Part shown: positions 10,698 through 21,521 of the stretch, one piece after another
How positions within the stretch are numbered: position 1 is the first letter of the stretch
Layout of the letters: every line of letters begins with the position of its first letter
DNA from: Brachionus koreanus
Taxonomy: Eukaryota; Rotifera; Eurotatoria; Ploima; Brachionidae
Direction: 5' to 3'
Length of the DNA: 64,000 nucleotides
Assembly: GCA_016987375.1 (NCBI GenBank)
Contig: PJRA01000274.1
Coordinates: forward strand, 345,739 to 409,738
Notes under the pieces: model-generated
Seen by the model: the letters and a program-made list of their open reading frames with translations, nothing else
Told to the model about the DNA's origin: nothing
Databases searched by the model: none
Translations under genes and position numbers: made by a program

Positions 10698-12502
10698 TCA
10701 ATCTAATTTTGCGTTTTCAGTTATTTTTATTTCATTAGTAGATGACATTATTTCTTGAGATTTTATAGCCTTCTCTGTTGTAGTGTCAACCAAATTTTTC
10801 AATTTTTTTTCAGATTTCATTTCCACTTGATTATTTTTATCTTTTGTTTTCTGTTTATCTTTTAAGTTTAAGTTTTCAACACCCTTTAACTTTAAGTTAT
10901 CATTTTCCGAATTTTTAATTTCCTCTTTTTTAGTTGTTTCTTCTAAAAAGTCATTAATTTCTTTAATTTCAGCGCTAGGTTTTCGGTCTTTCAATTTTAC
11001 TAAAGTTTTGTTTGCATTTTCATTTTCTTTCTTTAAAATTTGTTTTTCGTCCTTCAGTTTGGATTTTTCTTTTTTCTTATATTCATTTTTTTTGTCGTTA
11101 TATGACTCTTTAGAGTACTTTTCATACTTTTCTGTTTTTTCCTCATATTTGTGAGTGTATTCTGGTTGATATTTTGGTTCAGAGTACTGGTTGTATTCTT
11201 GGTTAGGATAATATGATTCAGTATAAGGCTCCGGATAAGTCTGGTATTCATTTGGATGATAATTTGGTTCATAAGAAGGAAAATAAATTGGATATTTTTT
11301 CATATATTCATCATCATCTTTTAAAAATTTAATTTTGCTGTAGCTTTGTATCAATTTTTGCTCTTGAGACAAATCACTTTGTTTTCTATCGATGCCCAGA
11401 TTCATTGATTCTGAGTCCCTACTAAGCGAAGATTTTGAATTGCTTAATAAAATAGAATTTTTGGATTTAAATTCTCCAACAACAGGATCTTAAATTTAAG
11501 AAAAGTTTAAAAAATAACTTTTTTTTTTTAAAGAAAAAACCTGATAATTTAATGTCATCTGATTTTTCATTTACCAAAATTGTCGAATTAGTCAAAGCGA
11601 GCTGGTTGAAATTGGTCTGGTCATTAATTATTGAGTTTAACTTTTTTTGTAAATCGGACATTTTGGAATTTGTCAATTGTTTTGTCTTAATCGAATAGCT
11701 TACATTTATATTCTGGTCTCTAATATAAAATTAATTTTTATTAATTTAACTTTGCTAAATTACGTGTCTGGAGTAAGTCGGATATTATAAATTTTTTCCA
11801 AATTTTGATCCAATGATCTAAATCGAGCAGTCAATTGAGTCATTAGATTATTTATTTCATTTGTTAATGTAATATTTTGATCTAATGTTCTGTTGGCTTC
11901 ATTATTTTGCGACAAAATACCAAACAAATTTTGATTCTGAAGTTTAAATCCATTTGATACGTCAATTGAAAATTCATCTAAAATTAATTAATAAAATCTA
12001 TAATAGTTTTCTTTTAGCATTTTACTTTTATCATTATTTGAATTCAATGCTGAAATTTTGAAAATTTATTTTAAATTAATGAAAGTTGATTATAAATTAC
12101 TCATATAAACAGGTATCAATCCAAGAGCTATAATTATAAGTGAAATGAAAAAAAGAAAAACTCCAAAGCCGATAGCACCACGAGTGGACTGAGACCAACT
12201 TAAAAAAAAAGATAAGGGCTCATTTTTAGAAAATAAAAAAATTTCATTAACCTTGAAGGAAGGCATGGCAAGTGACTAAATGCTTTGAGAAATCTATAAG
12301 AGCAAGTCTTATCCTCTGTATATTTAGAATAGGGATGGAAAAAAAATTCTGGTTTGATTCTTCTTTGATCATTCATATCGGTGACTGCCGATCCAAAATT
12401 ATTACCCTTAAATAAATAATAGAAAAATTTAATAAATTGTACAGGTTTTGATCGCACCCCTTGCTGTAATATTTTTGGGTAAAATAGATAATTAGGCTGC
12501 AT
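10698..12502 (-). CDS. Single-pass membrane protein with SEA-like ectodomain, copy B
   Basis: Tandem paralogue of the gene at 7816-9233. Exons 12502..12252, 12198..12101, 12049..12026, 11977..11764, 11719..11541 and 11488..10698 give 518 aa with all phases consistent. The transmembrane exon (98 nt) and the SEA-strand exon (179 nt) have exactly the same lengths and phases as in copy A. Shared motifs are IGFGVFLFFISLI (membrane helix), EFSIDV..GF..QN, an NRT site, YNIRL.PD, and NVSYSIKT. Copy B has an extra 24-nt exon and a much longer tail. The tail is rich in Tyr/Pro/Asn (PNYHPNEYQTYPEPY type), then strongly Lys/Glu, suggesting a disordered or matrix-like region. Within exon 1, 12442..12407 (36 nt, GT...AG, pure AT-rich) could be another intron that keeps the frame; splicing it gives 506 aa. 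Function unknown. Confidence 0.72.
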
Positions 12503-13071
12503 CGAAAATTTTCTTCAATTGTTTATGTTAAGTATTAAGTCTTTAAATTTTTGTTTATGATTTAAAATGATCTTTTTATAAGTATTTTCATTGACTTGAA
12601 TTATTTTATTTAGTTAATATGACACAATCAAATAAGAATAAAATGTAATCAGTGTTTTTATATAAAGACATTGGGGCAATATGATTTTTACTTGGTATTG
12701 AATAGATTCCTTAAGGGCAATTATTTAATTTTTTTATTCGAATCAGGGCATTTGAGAATGAAAAATAGATTCTTATTAAATTTTGCATTCAATTTTCTGT
12801 GTTTAATGATTGAATAGATCTAAATTTGAAACTAAACCTTGAATATTAAGTAATAAATTGTTATCGCGCGGTCGATTTAAATATTTGCCACGTACAAAAT
12901 TTAGACTGAAAACTAAACTTGACAGAAAATTAAAAATATAAATATATAATAAATTTTGATTATTTTTAATTTAAAAATAATGAGTAGATTTATATATTTT
13001 TGGCTCCAAAGTGAATACAGATATAATAATTTAACACTACAATAGCAAACATGTAACATTAGAATTAGTAG

Positions 13072-13337
13072 AACTCAAAAGAATTTTGTTTGGTCGAAGG
13101 TCATGCTCCAGGATATTCAATCACAAATAATTCATTAGAAGGTAAAAATCAATCGATAAAAAAGTTTATACTTTCATAGATAGAATACCCTTTTTTCACT
13201 TTCTTGATAGAGCAAAAATAATTATTAAACTATGGTCGACAGATCGAGTTACAATCAAAAAGTTGGAAGATGAACCGATGATTAAAGATAATTGCCGGTA
13301 CGATGCACTTGCAAATACAGATAAAAAACTTTTTTAA
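13072..13337 (+). other. Possible two-exon coding fragment, 75 aa
   Basis: Exon-like pieces 13072..13141 and 13180..13337 join in phase 1 over a 38-nt GT-AG intron. The pieces contain FCLVEGHAPGYSITNN, IPFFHFLDRAKIIIKLW and MIKDNCRYDALANTD, then a stop. Composition is less biased than the surroundings and looks coding. No start codon connects in phase upstream (a plausible ATG near 12979 joins in the wrong phase). It may be the 3' end of a gene, or a relic. I do not recognise the family. Confidence 0.3.
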
Positions 13338-13737
13338 AATATAATAAAACATGTGATTAAAATTTTCTAATTGTTAACATTAGATTACTTAGTTTATTTA
13401 GAACAATAGTTAGATAATTAATGTGGTATTGTTATCAAAAAGTAAATTCAAGTTCTTGAAACGTAGGTTGTAAAATTGATTTTTATAAAAAATCAATTTA
13501 AATAATAAAAGCAATTTAAATGTAAATCAAAAAAAAAGATGAAAAATTAGTTATTTTAGTTATAGAATTAGAGCACGCCAACTCTAACTAACTAAGATTA
13601 GAGCACCACATTTCATTTTTTTTCTTAAGAGCCAAAGAAATTTTTTCAAAAAAAAAATAGATGCACTTTTTCTAACACAAGTATATTATTAATAAACTTG
13701 TTTTAAATTTTACCACATTCAAAAATATTTTCATATG

Positions 13738-13806
13738 GCTGGAAAGAAGTACTAAGTCTCCATTCCAACCGGCCAAAGCTTTGCCTAAATTATATCTTAA
13801 TAAATA
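13738..13806 (+). repeat. Possible LINE 3' tail
   Basis: A GC-richer island (GGCTGGAAAGAAGTACTAAG then CCGGCCAAAGCTTTGCC) runs into AATAAATAATAAA. It resembles the tail of the LINE relic near 44110-44170 (AAGGACTTAGTTCCATTC...TTTTCCTC). This is a weak visual match only. Confidence 0.3.
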
Positions 13807-15931
13807 ATAAAATTAATGCAAATAAATAAAGATTTTTGTTTCTTTTTTTCTAAATTTTTTTATTTTAATAAAGTTTTATTTTATTTTTGTAAAGACAATC
13901 AAATAAATATAGATGAAATTTGTCTGTGTAAATGGCAAACTGAAGTTTATGATAAATTCAAACATCTTAATTTCAAAAAATTAATTTAAATTTTATCAAT
14001 CAAAAAAAACTGTTGTAACATTTTTTGCATGTAAGGTATTATGAAATTTAAATGTAAAGAAAACAATTCTTCCTATTTTGAAAAATTAAAATTGATTGAT
14101 TTCAGTATTGGGTGGAGATATTCAGTCTCAAAGTTGTGTTATTTGTCAAATTTGAATTGAATTAAGAATTTTTTATTTTTATTCTTTTTGCGAAAATTTA
14201 ATTAAATGTATTTTTGAATTTTTATAGTAAAATTAGTAATAAAATATTTAGGATATTCTTAAATTCATTCTTAAATTTTATTTTTTACTTAATTATTTCT
14301 TTTGTTGTTGGCCATGGGACTTAAATTTCAATAAATAATAATAATTGCTCTAATCTAAATTTTTTTTTCAGTTATTTAATTCATTTTGTTATATTAATAA
14401 AAGTTAATATAAATTTTTCACCACCAGAAAATTTAAGCAGTTAAAATTTACTAAAATAAATCGAACAATTGAAAATCCTATTGATGCTTTATTTTTTGTC
14501 CGTTATTTTCAGAAGAAAAAATATTTTAAGTATAAAAAGTACAACAAAGTATGTTGCGCTTTTTTATAATCCTAAATATAAAAAAATAAAAAAAGTGGCC
14601 TCAACGATTTGTTCAGAATTATGTCTTGTTTTCCAATCTGCAAAAAAAAATTTGGGATTTTGGGGTAAACTGCGGAGGAGATATAAAAAAACTGAAAAAA
14701 AACGAAAATTTTACCATTTTTTGACCAGGTCTTGCTAAAAAAAGGCATAAAAACCCAAATAAGCCACCATTTTGTAGAAGAGATTATTACCTATCAGAAT
14801 TTATGCAATACAGTTAGGATATGAATTTTTAAACATGTGTTATTACGGCTTGAAGACAAGAATAAAAAAAATTTAAATTTCAGTTTTAAAAGAAGAGGAC
14901 AATTTTAAAAGATTGTTAATCATAAATCATTTTTAGTTTTATCATTTTGGCTTTAAAATCAAAATTCGAAATTTTAGACTTTCAATGCTATAAATTAAAT
15001 TTTAAAGATGATTAATGTGAAACAAAAAAAAGAATTATTTTTTGTATTTTTAATTTTAATTAAAATCGAAGCTTTAGTTAAATAGAATCCTTTCGAAACT
15101 TCACATAAATTAAAGTAAAATTATGCGCTATTTTATTAGATAACATTTTCAATAAAGAAATTTTGAATTGAATGAGCAAATGAAATCTTTAAAGAAACTC
15201 ATTTTGTAATACTAATGCGCCATATTTTTGTTAAAAGCATTTTAGAACGGTAAATAAAAAGGTAAGAACATGGTTAATTCAATTTATTATTCAAAATTAC
15301 AAAATTTTTTAAACAACTATGGAAATAATTTTCTTAGAAAAAAGAATTTTAACTTTTTTTTTTAAAATAGAGGAAAACAAATCTTTTCATACGTTTTTTG
15401 TTTTGTGTTTAATGAATTAAACTACAAACCTCAAAGTTATTTTTTTATTCCAAAAATCTAAATATACCGAAAAATTATAGAATAGAATTAATAAAATTCC
15501 AAAATCTTAAATAGTAAAAAAAAATCAAAAAAAATTTAAACGAGCTTAATTTAAGCATTCTTTCATTTGATTTGTCCAACTTTTAGTCTAGTTATAGGCA
15601 TTTAAACATATGAATGAAATTAAGAGACAAATCAATTTTGTTGAAACACAATAAAATTTCTTTGCAAATAACATTTTACTTGAATACTGATTTCGATTAC
15701 CAGGAACCTTTTAAAAAAAGGCGAAAGATAATTCAGTTTTTTTGAATAACTCTCGGAGCGCTTGTGCCAAAAAAATATTTGCAATAAAAAAAAAATGAAA
15801 AAAATATGGAAAACAGTAAACAGACTGGTTTTAAATTTTTGTAAAATAGTATTTTTTCTCTTTATATTGTTGTATATAATTGACTGAATGGTTCAACAAA
15901 ACCATTACTAAACACTTAAATTTTAATCAAT

Positions 15932-18036
15932 TTAAAAGTTTTGATTAAAAACTTTTGAAAACGCTTGCTGCTCTTGCTGCTGAAAAGCATTTACTAGGAT
16001 GTCAGAGTCGAAAAAACTGTTCTAAAAAATAAAACAATTTTATTTTAAAGATCGATCAAAACAAATTAAATTACTTGAAAACTATTCGAGCCATTGAAAG
16101 TTGATTCTTGTAGACCAAAACTATTTCTAGTGCTAAAATCCAATCGGTTTCTATTGAAACTATTTGAGCCAATACTACTTACACTAGCTGTTTCATCAGC
16201 CCAAATTTTATTACCAAAACCAAATCCTAAATCACTACTTGAATAACTAGAGATATTACCTCTAAAGTCATTAGATGCAGAGCTAAAATTTTTTGTCTTG
16301 ACTTTGTTCTGATTGAATTTTGGCTTAGGAGCATTTTGTTTTGGTGGAGGCCCCATGGACATCAAGAATCCTTGGCCATTAGTCATTGGATTTATCATAA
16401 GACCACTGATATTTATGTTCAAATTATTAGATTTTGGTGAATATTGACTAGGTCCATTTGAAGGACGATTTGCCACTGGTTTGCCAATTGCTTGATTTTT
16501 TGCCTGATTCGACATAATAATAGACATAATTTTACTTGAATAATCCAAATGAATAGTTAATATTTTGGTCATTCGCTTGATACAGTCTAACAGAAGGGAC
16601 CAGATAATTTTGGTTTGTGGTGCCTGCTTTATTTCTACGAAAGAATCGTTTGATTCAAAATCACACAAATCATTAAAGTTAAAATCGTCACTGTCCTCTT
16701 CACTTATCATTGACTCGCCGCCACTTCCAATATTGATCGGCGACTCGACCGATGTCAATGAATTTCGCTTTGCCTTGTACTTATCCTGAGAAGTGACTAA
16801 CTTTTTTTCAAAATTGATTGAAGCAAAATAATTAAAGTCAGCATAAGTGTCAAGAAAGAGTGAATTCAAATGTGTCTCAAGTTGATGTGCAAACGGGCTC
16901 TGTGAACCATTTTGAATTTTTTCAAAAAAGTCTTGTATCAATTTCTCAATAGTTTGTTGAGATTGTATCTTGTCAATGATTGACTGCATCTCTGATTTAT
17001 GAGTAGAATCACCAAACAACTTTTGTGACCATTGTTCGGGCGACATGCGTATGCCAGACTCAAGTGCTATTTGAATTATTTGCATGTCATGCTGACGCCT
17101 CAATGCCGGATATTTTAGAAACTCTTTTCTCAACTCCATTAGCGACGAGTCGTTGTCGCGTTTTTCAACCTTAAAACAGCCAGCCCGGTACAACAATTGT
17201 ATCACGTGACCAACACTTGTTTTGGAAGCTTTTGGATAATGCTTTTTTAGCATGTGCACAACATACAAGACTAAAATTTTTCTAGACATTCTATTAACTG
17301 TTTCTAGTGCATGAAGCGTTAGTCTTAGAACATCCTCTTGCATTTGAGGACCCAAAAATTGGCATCCTCGATTACGGATCTCAATCCAAAGCTTACTAGT
17401 GGGATTGTTCAAGTTTGTGTTGGACAGTGTACTTGAATTGGTGGCATTTAAACTGTTTGAATGAGATAAAATCAATTCTTGTTGCTGTATTTGATTAATA
17501 TACTGGTCGTATAGAGACAGAGCATCAATGAGGACTCGCTCGACTATTGATCTGAGCAATCTGAATATTTTTTTCTTAAATTCTTGATTATTCAAAGATT
17601 GATTTATAAGTTTTGTAGTTTGATTGCTTGTTACTGTGCTTGAGACTAGGTCTAAAAGATCGCCAGGAGTTGATTCACACATACCTTGAGCTAAATACTG
17701 ATTTAAATTTATTAATTTACGTTGTATTGATTTGCTTAATTTGGAATTTTTTGTTCCAAATAGACCCTGTGCTTGATCTATGATGCACTCGTTTTTTTCT
17801 ATAAAATCTTTAAAAATGGATCTGAGCACTTCTGTGCGGTCGATTAAATCGTCCTCATTTAATTGAATAGTGTTCTCTGGCTCCGAATTTGTATCAGGCT
17901 TGATGCAGGCCGAATGAGACGAGAGAATTAATTGCTTCACTAAGTCAGCATTCATGCTGTACTCGTTCAAATTAAGTTTTTCCAAAGCCAAACTATTTGG
18001 CTCATAGTCATTTATTGTATCCTCTTCAAAATTCAT
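15932..18036 (-). CDS. ROQ-domain (Roquin-related) RNA-binding protein, 683 aa
   Basis: Two exons, 18036..16075 and 16021..15932, are joined by a 53-nt phase-0 intron. The short last exon (29 codons, Gln-rich) follows directly from the Q codon at 16075. Residues ~216-355 are a clear ROQ domain: RGCQFLGPQMQEDVLRLTLH, SRKILVLYVV, KASKTSVGHVIQLLYRAGCF, KRDNDSSLMELRKEF, SPEQWSQKLFGD and KSEMQSIIDK. In Roquins this winged-helix fold binds stem-loop decay elements in mRNA 3'UTRs and leads to deadenylation. Lys and Arg residues in SRK, ASKTS and KRD, which I recall as RNA contacts, are kept. The HEPN-like helices before the ROQ domain (SIQRKL..LNQYL at ~103) are partly recognisable. The RING finger that precedes this region in Roquin and the CCCH zinc finger that follows it are absent. 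The C-terminus is Asn/Ser/Phe-rich and disordered. A missed upstream RING exon cannot be fully excluded. Confidence 0.85.
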
Positions 18037-20792
18037 GTTTTCTTTAAAAAACCAGTAATATCATCTAAACGAGTTTAAATACTTGGAAATTATTTTTTAA
18101 AAAAATTAATTTTCTATTTTTTAATTGTAATTGGCTTTGTAAAAGAAAGAAAGGTAAGCATGAGCAAGAAAACTGAAAAAAAATCAAAAATATTTTAGCT
18201 TAGTAGAGAAACTCTTGAGTCTAAAATTTTTAATTTGTTTAGATTGCAATCGTTGCTTAGCTCAATTAATGCATAGAACTGAGCTAAATTGTGCGAAGAT
18301 TTGCTTAGTCTTGGTCATAATTTTTTTTCATATAATTTATCGATACCATATTGGTGCATTCTTATCTATTTTATATATTTGATAAAATATGTACATTAGG
18401 AAAAATCCCAAGTTTTTATCTAGATAGTCTATATAAAGAACCATAAAAGTGATTATTATCATTCATAGCATACTTCCCTTTTTTTTTGAAAAAAAAAAAC
18501 TAAAAATCGATAAATAAATTTAACTGATTAATTTTAAGAATCTTAAATGTTAAAATTGGTAACTTTTTCGTTCTTGAATAGTGAGTGAACTTGAAATTTT
18601 TCTTTAAAAAATAACCAGATGGCATTTTTGTTTGATTAAAAAAAAACTAGAAAGAATTTGTTCAAAATTATAAATACGAAATATTTTCTATTCTAAAGAA
18701 ATTTATAATAAATTATTTTAAAATTATAATTTTTGATAAATTTTTGCATTCATTTTAATTTTGCATGCTTCTTTAGTCATCTACACGCTAAATATTGGAT
18801 TTTTTAACCTTATCATTTTTTAGATTTTGATCTTGACTGTTTTTGCATAAAAAATGAACTATTTAGATTTTTAATTGACTAATCTGTTCTCTTAAAGTGA
18901 ATTTTGTTAAAATATCAAATATTTGATTTTGAAAACTAAATAAATATCATTAAGCAAAAAAAAAATTTTGATATACTTGAATTTATGTTTTAAAAACGTG
19001 ATTATTTTGTCTAAGTGCATAATATATATAGTCGAAAAAAAATCTTTTTCAAAGATAAAATTAATTTAATTTTGTGTGGGTCGATAGAAAGCAAACTTAT
19101 GCCTAAATAACAGAAATTGTTACTTAATCTAAAATATACTTTTTTTTGAAAATTTTTTATTTCTTTTAAAACCAATTAAATAAATTTCAAAATTTTCAGT
19201 TTATTTACAAACTAAATCAATTCGATTATGTTATATTTTAAAAGACTTAAATTTAAAAAAAATTTCCATCAATTCAAATAATCTTTGAAATAATTTTTCA
19301 GGAATTAACTAGAAAAAAATCTAAATTAGGGCTTTCGATAATTAAAATATGTTTAAGGTAGGAAAAATAAATAGAAATTATGTTAAAAATATTCCAGACA
19401 AAAGTCTCTTAATTTTCTATTAAATTAAAAGGGCATTAAATATTTATTCTTTTTATTTGATGAAAATACTTTTTACCTAAAAGAAAAAAATATATTAAAG
19501 TTGTTTTTAGTGATTAAAAATGAATATTTAGTAAATTTTAAATGATAAAAGTATAAAAATAAACGCTTAAGAATCTAAACGAATTGATTAAATCAATTGA
19601 TTTTACATTTTCTACGAATAAATTATGATGTTTCCTTTAATCTAGTTTAGCTATATTTTCATAGTCTTTAATTTCAAGCTTTAAAATAAAAACAATTTCT
19701 AAAGAAATTGAATAATACTTTTAAAATATAATGACAACATTATTTTCAAGGTCTTAAAAACCTTGAAATTTTAAAGAAAATCTATCGTAAGTAAGTTATC
19801 TTGACATTTTTAATTAAAACGAGAAATCGTTATTTTTCTTAAAAAGCTAAATAAATTCTTCTTTTTCTTAAATCAAATTTTAGTTTCCATAGAAATTTTA
19901 TTTAATGTTGGACTTAAATTAGAAAATTGTTGCTTTAAAAAAGTTAATTTTATAGCTTTAAATAAAAAAAAAGATTAAAAAAGTGTGTTACTAAGCTTAT
20001 AAATGCTTATAAATAAAAAAATAAAAATTTATTTTCGACAAATATTAAATTAAATAAAAATTTACCTGGTTTTAATAATTAAATTCAGTTTGCTTAAACA
20101 TGTCTTTACCTGAAATAAAATTTTTGAAATATAAATATCAATGATTCAATTTTAGTAGATAATAAAAAACTTTAAAAGTTTTTCTAGATTAGATAAATAA
20201 AAAATTATTCGAGCTCTTTTATATTTTTTGTTTTATATCATCTTAATCATAATTTAGTAGTAGCTAAATTTTTCTCATCTTTTCTCTACAATTGCTAAAT
20301 TGCGATACTATTTTATATCAAAAATCATGTATTGTGGTTAGAAAAGGTCATTAAAGGGAGAGAACAAAATAAAGAACTGAAAAAATTCAGGCTTGTTTTA
20401 AATTTTGCGGGAAAGAAAAACTTTTCCTTATTTTATATAAAAACTATGCTGAATTGCTACTTTGCAATATTTCAAATTCAATTGAAAACCTAGGATAAAG
20501 CTATTTGAATATCAAAACAATTTGACTTAAAAATCAAATAAGAATATTTGATATTTGAATTAAAGAAAAAAAAACTAAAAAAATAAAATTTTTGACGCGT
20601 ATCTATTTTGAGTAACAAAAAATAATTATTATTGATAAACCAGTTAAAAATGATGATTTTAAATCTTTTATTATATTTTTGAATTCATATCTTAACTATC
20701 TGTGGTTGCCTTGAAAATAACAAATGGTTAATTTTTATGATTTTTATAGTTTTTGGTTAGCAATTTGTTTTTTTTTAAATATTTAATTTAAA
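18037..20792. other. Intergenic region between divergent genes
   Basis: Scanned for a RING-type exon on the minus strand upstream of the ROQ gene: no cysteine-rich frame was seen. A small inverted repeat (TTTCAAGGT...ACCTTGAAA) lies at about 19744-19768. Otherwise AT-rich and empty. Confidence 0.5.
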
Positions 20793-21164
20793 ATGACTAT
20801 TAAATTAAGCTTGTACGAGAAAATCGACTACGGAAGTCCTATTAATATAAAAAAAATTGAGAGAGATAATCTGCGCATTTACAAAAATTTGATTGTAATC
20901 TATACAAGAAAACCATTGATGAATAAAATAGACAAAAACTATAAAATTCAACTAGCTCAATTTCAGCAATCTAGATGCCTTAATCGTTACAACAATTTAA
21001 AGAAAATTCAGGATGAAAATTTGAGGCTATTTTTGAATTTATTAAAGGTCAAGCCCGATAAAAATTTAACAAAAAATGAGTATAATAAGAATTGGGAAAA
21101 TTATTTGTTGTTCAAAAGCAGACGTTTTATTAACACCAACGCTAGAATTAAAGGTGCCTATTAG
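20793..21164 (+). CDS. Small basic protein, possibly CFAP97D-like, 123 aa
   Basis: Single-exon frame from ATG 20793 to TAG 21164. The protein is basic and helical: a DYGSP motif near the N-terminus, a RKP..NKIDKNYK segment, an LNRYNNLKKIQDENLRLFLN helix, then YNKNWENYLLFKSRRFI. The order of a 'KP..D' motif, a Lys-rich helix with ENLRL, and a C-terminal W-containing segment resembles the CFAP97/hemingway domain family, especially the short CFAP97D proteins linked to sperm flagella and cilia. The resemblance is from memory and weak residue by residue. The only other cilium-linked gene in the window is HYLS1. A lineage-specific gene of unknown function is the alternative. Confidence 0.55.
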   Translation: MTIKLSLYEKIDYGSPINIKKIERDNLRIYKNLIVIYTRKPLMNKIDKNYKIQLAQFQQSRCLNRYNNLKKIQDENLRLFLNLLKVKPDKNLTKNEYNKNWENYLLFKSRRFINTNARIKGAY

Positions 21165-21521
21165 CTTTTAAATTTAAAGTTTATAATACTTTTTTCTAAT
21201 ACTTACCAACAATTATTTATTATAATAAATTGAATGTTTCTATTTTGTTTACCCTTTGGTATATTATTGCTCAAATTGGTATTGTTGAAAATTAATTATT
21301 TGACTTCCCTTTTCAAAATTAGTTTATTCAAAAATTTTTTGTATGTTTCTGCACTTGTAACAATGTTAAGATAATTTAATTTTGAATTATTTATTGAAAT
21401 TTAAAATTTTTAGAAATTTTTTTCTTCTTTTACACGTATGCTCAAATTTTGATCGTTAAATAATAATTTATTTTAAATAAATACTTATGGAAATATTATT
21501 TATTTGAATCCATCTAATAAA
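21165..21521. other. Short intergenic region
   Basis: AT-rich, with no feature beyond the likely 3' end of the upstream small gene and the promoter of ARMH3. Confidence 0.5.

Larger units (their letters stand above)
12503..15931. other. AT-rich intergenic region with one weak exon pair
   Basis: Apart from the candidate at 13072-13337 and a possible LINE tail near 13738-13806, I see only low-complexity AT-rich sequence. The 89-aa frame at 14469-14738 is Lys/Phe/Tyr-rich, lacks motifs, and is treated as chance. Confidence 0.45.

Noticed and set aside
14469..14738. 89-aa frame with Lys/Tyr/Phe-rich sequence
   Set aside because: Composition is explained by AT-rich DNA, it has no splice-supported extension, and no family is recognised.
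16565..16789. 74-aa plus-strand frame inside the ROQ gene
   Set aside because: Antisense shadow of a conserved coding exon.
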